Assembly: GCA_051453625.1 (NCBI GenBank)
Contig: JBOZIK010000001.1
Coordinates: 157,429,848 to 157,493,847, forward strand
Length of the DNA stretch: 64,000 bases
DNA from: Welwitschia mirabilis
Taxonomy: Eukaryota > Gnetophyta > Gnetopsida > Welwitschiales
Direction of reading: 5' to 3'
Both the position numbers and the translations under genes were made by a program. The stretch's first letter is position 1. Each line of letters opens with the position of its first letter. The notes below the pieces were generated by a model. It was given only the letters and a program-made list of their open reading frames with translations, did not search any database and was not told the DNA's origin. This document shows, piece after piece, positions 34,277-44,786 of the stretch.

Positions 34277-35763
34277 TAGTGCATCCTTAGTGAGTTAGTA
34301 CTTTCTTAGCATGTCCTTGGCATTTCTCTTTACTGAAATTAGGAAAACATGATTTGCTTCCTATTTGAAAACTAACAACAATGTAAAAATTCTAGATTTT
34401 ATGCTTGTTTGTATTTTTACCAGTTATAGAAAATTCCAAAAAATTCTAGATTCTGTGATTTGAACTTTCTTGTTTATCATAAAGAATTGATTATCTTTAC
34501 ATTCATGTAAGCTTACTTTTAATTCTTACATATCATGTTAACTTTTTAGTTTTTGACCACTAAATTAAATACTAAACTTTCTTAACTTTTATCTTTACAT
34601 CCATGTAACACTTGACAACTGCTTTTACTTGTTACATTATCATTTTTTTTACTTGTAGCCATGGAAATAAAGTGTGCTTTAAGTTATTTATGATATTGTA
34701 AATAACTTATCAATTTAAATACATCCTAATTATCTTATTACTTTTGAATATATGTTATAATATAAATCCTTTATGCCTTTGCTAGTTTTATAAGATAAAA
34801 TATAATAAGATTGTATTTGGTGTAGTTTATTCTTGCAATTGTAATGATGCTAAGTTGTTATTTACATTAATACTCTATATTTTTTGCTTTCTATTTGATT
34901 TCATAATATTCTTTAGATAATTTTTCATTTCTTTTCTTTTCTCATAAGATCATACTTTGAAGGTTTAAAAGGTCAAACTTAGTATATATAATTGAAAGGT
35001 TAACTTTGTATTTACTATTGGTTGGCATGACCATAGCTAGTAGAATGATGTCCTTCTTATGTATAATTCTCATATCACACCCACTTAATGTCAAAAATTA
35101 AAATTAATTAATTTGAAATATTTGAAATTGTTAATAACATGTCCACTCAATATCAAAACCTACAATCGAGTGATTGAAATCATATGAACTTGTTAAGCTA
35201 AACCTTGTCTTTAGTAAAACTTTTAACCTTAAGAATCTAGCATACATTACAGTAGACAAACTCGTAATTTACTTTTTAAATAAACTTATATAGCTTAATT
35301 TTTAAAGATAATTTTAAATTAATTTTTATCTAAACATATTCAACTTGACTTTATCTGCTATCATTCTTGTGATAAATAGATATGATATAAGAAAGCTCTT
35401 ATAATTTAAGATTATATTAGTATAAATAAGTGGCTTATTCACTTATTATTTATTTTCTATTTATACATTTACTCCCAGTTGATTATAAATCAACTTAATA
35501 AGCTAATTGAGATTAACAAGTATAATCATTAGTAATGAAAGAAACATGTAATTTTCAAATCATATTTGTTAAGATAGATACAAAGTCATGATAGGTGAAT
35601 AGGATTCTTCCTTTCATGAGTGAAAACACATATAGTAAAACTACTATACTAATGAGTTTTTTAAAATGATCACCTTATTTAGTCTTCTTAACATTACAAA
35701 GCATTAAGCATTATTACTAATATTTGAATACTATCTCATTAAAAATATCATAATAAGTATCTT
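34277..35763. other. AT-rich stretch without a recognisable gene
   Basis: No coding, RNA or bounded element seen. It ends at the target-site duplication of the 35.8 kb LINE. Confidence 0.5.
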
Positions 35764-35782
35764 AAAGATATGAAAAACTCAC
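35764..35782. repeat. Target-site duplication, left, of the 35.8 kb LINE
   Basis: AAAGATATGAAAAACTCAC. Pairs with 41289-41307 (16 of 19 bases identical). Confidence 0.65.
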
Positions 35783-36079
35783 AAACTAAACTTCTTTAAA
35801 AATGCCAATTGAGCGATGTGCCTCATATGAGAAGCCTCCTTGATACCCTGCACTATGCTACTGCTACCTTATTGTGCAACATCTAGGGATTTTCTTCTCT
35901 GATGGACTCACCTGAGAAGGATCTAGTTTTGTCAAACGATGAAAAACAAGCAAAATCTTAAGCTAACATCGTAGCAAAAAATAGAAATTTTGATTTGGAA
36001 CTGAAGTTGGAATTTTTTCCATAGCAATATTCCACAACTAAAGTTATCATTGATGAGTAAGACTAGAACTTGTGGATAT

Positions 36080-36790
36080 CAAGATGGAAAAACTCACTAA
36101 TAGGCTTTGTATACAGTTTGAGACCCCATGTCTTGAGAATCCAAAAACTATGTTTGTAATCAATGGGGGAATGAATTATTGGTATTAGTATTTTAGATTG
36201 ATAAAGAAGCTTTCATATTCAAATTTCAAACCTACAAGGTAATGCAAAATGTCTTAGATAAGGTCCCTTGTCTATTTAATAATAGACTTCTAATACTTAA
36301 GCCATGGACATCCACAATGGTTCTTGAAATAGATAAAATCTCTAAATTTCAAATATGGGTGAAACTCCCCTACCTCAATCTACATCTATGATCTATAAAT
36401 ATTCTATTCAAAATCATTAGCATAATCAGTAAACCTATCTACATAGATGACATAAACAGAAGTTAAGGGAAACTTAATTAGGCTAGATTTTATATGAAGA
36501 TTTCCCTTGAATTCAAACTTTCTTCATCCATCACTTTAAAGTGCCCTAAAGGAGAAATACTAGAGCAAAAAATCGAATACGAATGGACACTAGTAAAATG
36601 TGCTTACTATAGGTGCTTTGGACATAAAATAGAGCACAGCAAAAGAAAGTCAATTTCCATCTGGAAACCTATCTTGGATGGTAGTAACAAGTAGGTAGAA
36701 ATTCAAGAATATAAGGTAAACACTTCAAACAATAATAGGAAGATTCATCAGACAGATGAAGTAGAGTACAACAATCTAGCAGGAGAAAAA
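36080..36790 (+). pseudogene. LINE ORF1 remnant: DUF4283-like domain and defective zinc knuckle
   Basis: ORF1 of plant L1 elements encodes an RNA-binding protein. Here FIFKFQTYKVMQNVLDKVPC, then LLILKPWTSTMVLE and FQIWVKLPYLNLHL, follow the usual DUF4283 pattern. ARFYMKISLEFKLSSSITLK leads to the knuckle. The knuckle should be C-x2-C-x4-H-x4-C, but here the second Cys is Tyr and the last is Ser: CAYYRCFGHKIEHS at about 36599-36640. An open segment runs 36494-36694. Upstream parts have stops. Confidence 0.75.
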
Positions 36791-37299
36791 GCATTCAGTC
36801 TTTCAGTGTCAAAGGTGGTATAGCCCAAAGCCAGTCCCAAGTCAAGCACAAAAGCGGACAGGCCTTTAAATCCTATTTAAAACATAGCCATTAATCTTTA
36901 AGTAACCTCAAAGAATTGGGAATAGACTAAGGTAAATGCTGATTAGCATCAAGTCTACTTTCCAGACCATAATCCTTATAATGTTTTGAGTACAGAGTAG
37001 GATCTAAGTAATTTCAGCTTGCTCCAAAAATCAGCTAGTCATATAAACAAAAACACATCTTTAATATAAAGGAAGCTAATAAGTGACAGAGGTAAAGATT
37101 TTATGGATAACAACCCTGGATACTGCACAGTATGAGCCAGAACAAAAGGGACCTAAATGACCTTGACAAATAGCAGGAAATAAAGCACATGATTTCTAAT
37201 CTGAGGTTATGCATTTTTGGAGTGATAAAAATAAAAGTTCAAATGGAATGAGTGCAAATGATAGCAGGAAATTACATGTTCAACTCCTCCTAGAGTTAT

Positions 37300-37860
37300 G
37301 CTCACAACTTCTTCCCTTCTTCTAATGGTAGAATTTTGATCTTATGGAATTCCAACGTAGTGAATGTTACATGATTTTCTCCTCCCTTTAAATTATTCAT
37401 TGTGCAGTAAATTTTAGAGGAAGAGTTTTGTGTTTGTCCTTTGTATATGTATTTAACACTACCAATGAGAGGGAACCACTTTGAAATGAAATAAATAACA
37501 TTGCTAAAATAACACATCATTCTTGGGCTCTATTAGGAGACTTTAATTGTATTGTAAACCCTATAGAAAAAGTAAATGGCACTCTAGTAGGCAACAGAGA
37601 TATAGAGGAGCTCTAAACCCCTCTTTCAAAATACATTTTTGTTTGATCTAAATAGTGTAAGTTACTTCTACACGTGGTCTAATAGACACCCAAGTAAAGG
37701 CAGAATCTAATGCAAATTGGATAGAGCCTTGATAAATAATCAATGGATTAATATCTATCCTCACTCATAAGCTGATTTCCTTGTTCCAGGATTGTCTGAC
37801 CACTCTTTAGTAATATTAAATTATAATGAAAACCTCAAGGTAATCCTACCATTTAAATTT
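37300..37860 (+). pseudogene. LINE ORF2 endonuclease (EEP/AP-type) remnant
   Basis: This domain nicks target DNA for target-primed reverse transcription. Visible motifs are WALLGDFNCIVNPIEKVNGT (catalytic Asp and Asn of GDFN at about 37537-37548), FYTWSNRHPSKGRI, KLDRALINNQW and finally the PGLSDHSLV motif (Ser-Asp-His near 37795-37803). The start of the domain (about 37300-37500) is badly damaged, with frame changes and stops. The residues of the last two motifs remain. Confidence 0.8.
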
Positions 37861-38385
37861 TACAACTTCTAGTGTGAAGATGTTAAGTTTATTAGTACCA
37901 TTCAGGTGAAATGGTTTGTTCATCCTTTATGAACTTCCTTGGTTGACATCCAAAAAAAATTTAAACACATTAAATAGGAGTTAAACGAAAAAATCAATTA
38001 CTTTACTAGAGATAAGAGACAAAGAGTAAGAACTGCAAAAATTAAACTCATAGCTATTCAATGCTAGCTAAAAAATTCTCCTAATGACGCAGAATTATTT
38101 GAAAAGGAAAGGCACCTTATTCTTCATTATAAGTAACTACTAAATCAGGAATTCCTCTTCAATAAATAAAGAGCCCAAATTAAGTGGACTCAGGAAGGTG
38201 ATCTAAACTCAGCTTATTTTCATGCCTGCATTAAACAAAGGAAGCATTTTTCCTTGATTAAATCCATTCAAAATGCTAATGGTTTTTACTTGATTAGCCT
38301 AATGATGTGAAGCTTGAACTCACTTCTTTCTTTTAAAATCTATTAGGAATAAAAGAGGGACATAGCTGATTTAGACCATTTAACT

Positions 38386-39290
38386 TTGAATGCTGGCCCC
38401 AAATTAAGTGAAGAACAGTGCATAAAATTATGTAAACCTGTATTCTCTGAAGAAATCAAGAACATCTTTTTTATGATAGATAATGATAAAGCCCCTGGCC
38501 ATAATGGTCTATCTACAAAATTCTTTAAGTTTTCATGGAATATAATTGGAGAAGATGTTTACAAAGTTATCAAGTAATTCTTCTATGATTTCAACATGGC
38601 TAAAGGAGTTAATTCCATAGCTATTTTGTTGATTCCTAAAGTTGCATGCCCTAATCCAGCTTCTAATTTTAGAGTGATAGCATATTTCAATGTGTTATAC
38701 AAAGCCATTACTAACATTATATCTTAGAGAATTAAAGGCAGCGTTACTTCTTTTATGAGAGATAATCAAGGCACTTTCATTTCTCAAAGAAGAATAATCC
38801 ATAACATTTTGCTAGCTCAAGAGCTTATCCAGCACTACAATAGGAAACATGTAAGCCCAAGATGTGCTCTCAAGGTTTACTTGAGAAAAGCCTATGATTC
38901 TATGTCATGGCATTTTCTCAAATACCTATTAGAAGGATTGGGATTTCCCTTCAGAGTAATCAAATGGATTTTGGCATGTACCAGTACCTCATATTTTTCA
39001 ATTCTAGTGGGTCTTAATTTAACAGAATACTTTCTAGGGAAATAGGAATCAGGAAAGAAGACCCAATGTCTCCCTATATTTTCTTCCTAGTTATGGAATA
39101 CCTATCTAGGGGCCTAAGGAAAATGATTAAGAACTCCCAGTTCCACTTCCATCCAAAATATTAATGGCTTCGAATTACCCACTTGTGTTATGTAGATGAT
39201 TTTTTCTTATTTTGTAGAGTAGATGACACCTCACTTTAATTACTAAAAATAAACTCTAAAGTACTTTTTAGAAGTCTTTGGTCTTAAAGT
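38386..39290 (+). pseudogene. LINE reverse transcriptase remnant (YVDD motif)
   Basis: Contains DNDKAPGHNGLSTKFFKFSW, then IAILLIPKVACPNPASNFR and RIIHNILLAQELIQHYNRKH. ALKVYLRKAYDSMSW follows at about 38855-38910. In active plant LINEs this motif reads KVDLRKAYD, so the first catalytic Asp has become Tyr. The second catalytic site, CYVDDFFLF at 39187-39213, is intact. A frameshift near 39042-39050 separates the two halves. The loss of the first Asp would abolish polymerase activity even without the stops. Confidence 0.85.
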
Positions 39291-40210
39291 AAATCTTTCC
39301 AAGAGTTAGGCCTTTTTGGAAGGTATATCATAAGGATAAAAAGATCGATTTCTCCATGCCCTAGTTTTTCAGAAGGTATCCTCCCTATCAAATATCTTGG
39401 AGTTCCTCTTAATTCCAAGAAACTCTCCATTTTACACTTTCTATTTATATTTATAAGGATAATAGAGAGAATAAGATCCTGGACCACTAAATTTCTCTCA
39501 TATGTAGGAAGACTAGTTTTAATAAAAGTTATGCTTCAAATCCTAAGCTCATTATAGTGGAGGGTATTTATTCTTGCTAAGAAGATAATCTCTAAAATTG
39601 ACTCATAATGCAGAAAATTCCTTTGGAGAGGATTTTATCATCAAACTAAGAAATCCTTAATATCATGATAAAACTTGATGAAGCCAAAAATAGTAGGAGG
39701 TCTAGGCTTGATAGACTCTACCTTGATGAACAAAGCATTAATTTTGACTCATCTGCGGGACTTAACCCTCAAAAAAGACAACCTATAGGTCAAATGATAT
39801 CATTAATATTGCTTTACAAAAAAAAAATATATGGCAATATCAAGAGAAATAGAGCACATCTTGGGTTATCAAAAAAGTGTTGAAACTTAGACCTTAGGCA
39901 GGAACATGCATACATGTTACAATTGATGCCTTAGAATGGAAAGCAGCTAGAGCTTCTTTCTTCACCTTCTCTACTTATGCATAGCTGTGTAGATAGGCTT
40001 CCAAAGTAGATTGATACTTCCTTGTATGGAATAGGTTCATCATTCCTAAACATTCCTTCATTTCATGGCTAGTTTGCAATAATAGGCTTACTACCAAGGA
40101 TAGACTGATCAAATTTGAAATCCAGACTGACCCCAAATGTGATTTCTATGGTATGAATGAATAAACATAAGATATATCTTTTTTGAATGCCCTTCTTGTT
40201 TTAATATCCT
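39291..40210 (+). pseudogene. LINE ORF2 C-terminal region with zf-RVT-like zinc-binding segment
   Basis: Post-RT sequence includes LPIKYLGVPLNSKKLS, YVGRLVLIKVMLQIL, a KKSLISW segment and MKPKIVGGLGLIDSTLMNKA. A zf-RVT-like end follows (about 40020-40200): FIIPKHSFISWLVCNNRLTT and KDRLIKFEIQTDPKCDFYG, then, after a frame change, IRYIFFECPSC. One Cys of the CxxC pair has become Tyr. Several frame changes and stops are present. Confidence 0.75.
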
Positions 40211-41288
40211 CAGATCAATGTTGAACCTAGTCCATCTGCAATCCCCTTCAGCTAATTGGATAGTCTTGATGTAGGGGATAAAGCACAGTTATAGAATTTG
40301 CTCCACACAACATAGCATCATCAAATCCCTGATCATCGCCTGCATATATTTCATCTGGCAAGGTAGGAATGCAAAAGTGTTCAGGTAGACAAATCTCAAG
40401 TCTCATATCATGGTCAATGAAATTAATACAACGTTAAAAATCAAGCTATCTTTCAGACACCTAGAAGAATCGAAGATGATGTCAGAAAATGGGCATTTTA
40501 CCATAATTCTTGGGTAAAAGAAATTGAGTAAGCATTTGATTCAGCACTTTAATTCTTGAAAATGATCTAAATGTTATAACAAGGACATCAGATTACTTAT
40601 AAAAGTTACCTCAAGCCATTTTTCAAGGATTAGTTTTATCAAAACAGTGATTTTGATGAGTCTTAGAAATCTTTCTTTCCTATTTCTAACTAGCACATCA
40701 AGCATGCACTAGTCTGCATCTAAACCAAAAGCATAAGAGCACCCACTCAGCCTTACCCAAGTAATCTTAGTATGCATCATTCTTAGTCTATAATTGGTTT
40801 ACATAGTTTTGGATGTTGAGGAGCTATTTTTGAATTTGTTTCATTTCTTGATTTTTTCTTGTGAACTAATCTAAAAATTAGCAGAGGGAATCAAATAGTT
40901 TTTGGTGCCCTTGATTTCAATCAAATTCTCTCAAGGTTAAGTCTCAAGGGAAGCTCATAGAAATAGGGGCAGAATCCCATGAAGTTGTTTCTCCTCTTAT
41001 AATGATCCAGTGCAAGGAATCCTCATCATAGTCTTGTGGAAAGCCTCTAGGGTTTGATAATCACATAGCCAAATTAGAAGAGGTAAAGTTTTGGTATAGC
41101 CTTGAAATTTTAAGACAGCAAAATATGAAAAATACTTTCTTGAAATTTTCTTAAGACAATCATCATTTCGATCTTAGTTTTTATTTCTCAATCAGACAAT
41201 GGTTTAGATCCATTTTATTTATGGTATTTGTATGATTTTGACCTTTTATTTTCCTCTAGCAATGAAAGTTTAAATTTCATTTTAAAAA
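40211..41288 (+). other. LINE 3' region and tail
   Basis: The last coding-like words continue to about 40550; the rest is 3' untranslated sequence of the LINE. It ends AATGAAAGTTTAAATTTCAT then an A run and the right target-site duplication. Confidence 0.6.
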
Positions 41289-41307
41289 AAAGATATAAAA
41301 ACCTCAT
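41289..41307. repeat. Target-site duplication, right, of the 35.8 kb LINE
   Basis: AAAGATATAAAAACCTCAT directly after the A tail. Pairs with 35764-35782. Confidence 0.65.
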
Positions 41308-41480
41308 AGCAATTCATACACACAATTATCTATATAAGCATTCATGCAATCAAAATGCAAACTCATAAGAATGAATATTTAGTAGAGTTTCTTATTGTTT
41401 TTTCTTTTTTCTATTTTTTATAAAGAGGTTTTACTCTAAGTTTTCAACTTTAAAGTTTGATGTTTGAAAATTAGATTGAA

Positions 41481-44274
41481 ATGGTAGATGAGGAATGGAT
41501 AAAGGACTTTGGTTGGACATAAGTAGATCCTAGTTCTAAACCTAAAGTTGCTATTTCTATATTTTATTAAAAAGAATGTCATGATGGGGTGTCATACTTG
41601 AAATTCCACTTGGGTTGAATAAAACCAAAGGGTATTTTAGCGTGTACAAAAGCACTAGCAAAGTTGAAGAAAAAAATATTATACTTGGCGACTAGAAGTG
41701 GAAGAAGGAGTAGAAGCCAAGAAAGTAAAAACCTCTCAACCATTTCAATAATTTGTATGCTTAGCTAGAGTTGGCATGCAATCTTGTTTGATTATTTTAA
41801 TAGCTCTTGTAATTTTGTAACTGGTATCTCTTCCACTCCACAGCCATCTTCCAATTCACTTTTTAATGTGGCTGAAGGAGCTAATATATTTCTATTCTTT
41901 ATTCATCTCAGTTCATAACCTTTCATTAAGGGAATGGATGTATGAAATAAAGACATTCCTGATGGTGCTAGAAAGATGATTTCCTCTTGGTTTTATTCTT
42001 ATGCAATCTTATTTAATGCTATCAATGGTTCATTATTTTCAAAAATGTTTGATGCAGTCATCACAATAGATGTAGGATTTAAAGTACCTACATATCAACA
42101 ACTAAGAGGGCCACTTCTTGAAGATTGTGCAAGTGACATAGGTAAATTACTTGTAAAACATATGGTTGAAAAATTATTATATTTGTACTGTACACTTTTA
42201 TAAATTCTTTTCAATTTTTTTATTTATGTCTTATGAAGCTTGTTAAATTGATTAATTTAATTCTTAATTTCTTATAGGTTTTTAGGGTGAAGTATGGATG
42301 CTCTATTAAGACCAATAGATGTTCTTATAGCCTCTATAAAGGGAACAATGTTCATTAAATATATGAATGCATTAAATCATGTTAATAAATCTGATTACCT
42401 ACTTAATTTATTTGAGGAGGTAGTGCATTTTATTACGGTAGCAAATGTTGTGCAATTTATAATAAAGAATACATCCAACTATGTGAGGGTAAGAGAGGAT
42501 TTGATGGGGAAATATCCCTTAATTTATTAAAAACCTTATGCAGCTCACTCTCTAGATTTACTATTAGAAGAAAAATAAAAATTTTATTGAATTGCAAAGG
42601 TATTAAATATTTTAAATTATAATGAGTCTATTATAATTTAATTTAAAATTTCAAAACATGTCTCTAACTGATAATTTATTTAATATAATGAATTGTTATG
42701 TAGCCCATAAATGGAGTAAGATAAATTTAAAAATTTATTTATAATCATGGCATTATACTAAGCCTTGTTAGGAAGCGCATTGAAGAAACATACCTTATTA
42801 GGCCTACAACCACTCGATTTTCCACATACTTTCTCACACTCAAAAGCTTAGAGAGAAAATGCTTATAACTTATGCAAGCATTTTTCTCTAATAGTTGGTT
42901 GCATGGAGAAGACTTCCTCTAATACTTTACTTGTTCAAAGGGTAGGGAGGTAAATGACTTAATATACAACAATAAATGACTTAATATACAACAATAAATT
43001 TTGGGAAAAAGTAATGGAGCCTGTGAAGGTAACCCATTCCTTTTAGAGTTAGCTATCTTTTTAGTTTATTACTTTGTTTAATAGTTTGATCTAAGATTCT
43101 ATGTTTTTAATTTTTTTAGATCATATATTGACTTATTAAGTACTTTTTTGACATGTCTTTCATTTTTCTTTTATGTATGTAGGTGGTTGGACCCCTTGTT
43201 AATGTGCTTTTCGTTGTTGATGGGGACAATTATCTTATATCAAAGTTCTTTGAGGTAGTAAACTTAGCCAAGAAAGCCACTGCAAATTATTATGATAATA
43301 ATAAGGGGAAGTACATGTCATATTAGGATGTCATTGATCATAGATGGTTCTAATTGCATTGGCCTTTACATGCAACTACACATCATTTGAACCCTAAATT
43401 TGTTTATGCTTAGGAGGGGATACAATCTGAGGTTGATTTAGAGATTAAGATGAGCACATTAGAAAAACAAGTTCCTGGCATGGATGAGTAGGAGGTCATT
43501 ATGAGGCAGCTTCATGAATTTGTGAATGGAGAAGGGGTCTCATTTAGTAAGCCTCTTTCTTATAGGCAAGTGAACACAGTGTCTACAGGTAAAAAAACAA
43601 TATCATTACTTGATTTTTAGTAATTAATAATTTAGTATCATTCAAAATTTTAGGTTTTAGTATTTTAGTAAATAGTTTTTTATAGTTTTCATCAAAATGA
43701 TAAATTGGTTATCTAGTTATAAATTATAGTTGTTTGTCTATGTATGGTATATTTTTATAGATCTTTGGTGGGAAAAATAGGTTACCTCCAGACCTAAACT
43801 TAGAAAGTTAAAGTAATTAAAATACTTAGTTAACCTTGTAATGCGTTTGGGTGTGAAAGAAATTAGAGTGCATTTAAGCATATATACACAAAGAAGAAAA
43901 CAAAATTAACCATGTAGAGATTGGATAGACTTGTATATGTCTACTACAATATGAAAATTGGATTTAGAGTTCCCATGCCCATAAAAAATGAGAATATGGT
44001 CTTAGATATCATTGTGGATTTAATTGATGATGATAAAAGAGTCGTAGGTATCATGGAGTGGATTGGTAATGAAGTAAACCATGATACAAGCTTTACAAGT
44101 CCTTCTCATTATATTAGAAGTGTCACAGCAAGAAGGAAGCTTGAGATGAACCCTGTAGATATTGACTTTCTTGAGATATCAATTGAGTAATAGTAAGCAA
44201 TAATAGAGGTATAGGCAAGATACTTCAAAAGGCAAAGCTTTATCCACAAGAAGGAAAAGGATTAGGATGTGGCC
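41481..44274 (+). pseudogene. hAT-superfamily transposase pseudogene with recognisable introns
   Basis: Domain order follows plant hAT transposases. BED-type zinc finger remnant (41481-41735): VSYLKFHLG and IKPKGILACTKA, with the first Cys pair lost. DUF659-like core (41965-42530): MISSWFYSYAILFNAING, DAVITIDVGFKVPTYQQLRG, PLLEDCASDIGKL; after a short AT-rich intron ending CTTATAG, SIKGTMFIKYMNALNHVNKS, NVVQFIIKNTSNYV and AAHSLDLLLE. After a second intron ending TTATGTAG: YNHGIILSLVRKRIEETYLI and RFSTYFLTLKSLE. After a third (43029-43182): VVGPLVNVLFVVDGDNY, HRWF, LHWPLHATTHHLNPKFVYA. C-terminal part at 43921-44190. Stops in most exons show it is dead. Terminal inverted repeats were not found. 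Confidence 0.85.
43029..43182 (+). other. Candidate intron within the hAT transposase pseudogene
   Basis: Begins GTAACC after the codons for EPVK and ends in ATGTATGTAG before VVGPLV. Reading across it restores the usual hAT order of the surrounding motifs. The splice sites are intact although the exons are not. Confidence 0.55.
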
Positions 44275-44380
44275 AATTATCATAGATTATGTTATCCATC
44301 ATGGAAATTTTTTTATTTTTTTCCATCTTACATTTATCATGTACTTCAATGAAAAATGTGAAACACTACTTTGTATCTTT
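44275..44380. other. 3' flank of the hAT pseudogene
   Basis: AT-rich sequence immediately after the last recognisable hAT residues. No terminal inverted repeat identified. Confidence 0.3.
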
Positions 44381-44586
44381 GTGATTTGTAATTTTTAACT
44401 TTTACACCTCCACTAATTAATAATTATGTAATTATTAAGAGTTTAAACAGATATAATGCTCCATTTTCTTTATGTTCTCATTTGTGATTTGTAATTTGCA
44501 ACTTTTATGCCTCCACTAATTAATAATTATGTGATTATGAAGAGTTTAAACACATATAATGCTTCATTTACTTTATGTTCTCATTT
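44381..44586. repeat. Tandem duplication, two units of 103 bp
   Basis: Unit 1 (44381-44483) and unit 2 (44484-44586) both run from GTGATTTGTAATTT through CCTCCACTAATTAATAATTA to TTATGTTCTCATTT. It lies in the 3' flank of the hAT relic. Confidence 0.9.
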
Positions 44587-44786
44587 AAAACATACTTTGG
44601 TATGTGTAACATGTTTATTTTGTAATCTATAATGTTCATGTTTACAAACATTTTGAAATATACTCTATTTTTTATGTTTTTTAATTTATGTCATCTATAG
44701 GTATCCATAAAACAATCTAAGGTGACCTAGTGATTTAGAATCTCTAGACCAAAAAATACTTCACGATCCACTCCAATCCATCTAAC

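Larger units (their letters stand above)
35783..41288 (+). mobile_element. Near full-length, inactive L1-type LINE
   Basis: About 5.5 kb between 19-base direct repeats, ending in an A run. The order is that of a plant L1 element: ORF1 with a DUF4283-like domain and zinc knuckle, then ORF2 with endonuclease, reverse transcriptase, post-RT block and zf-RVT-like zinc-binding segment, then about 0.7 kb of 3' sequence. Every domain carries stops and some frameshifts, so it cannot move on its own. Most stops are TAG or TAA in place of likely Trp or Gln codons. Confidence 0.85.
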
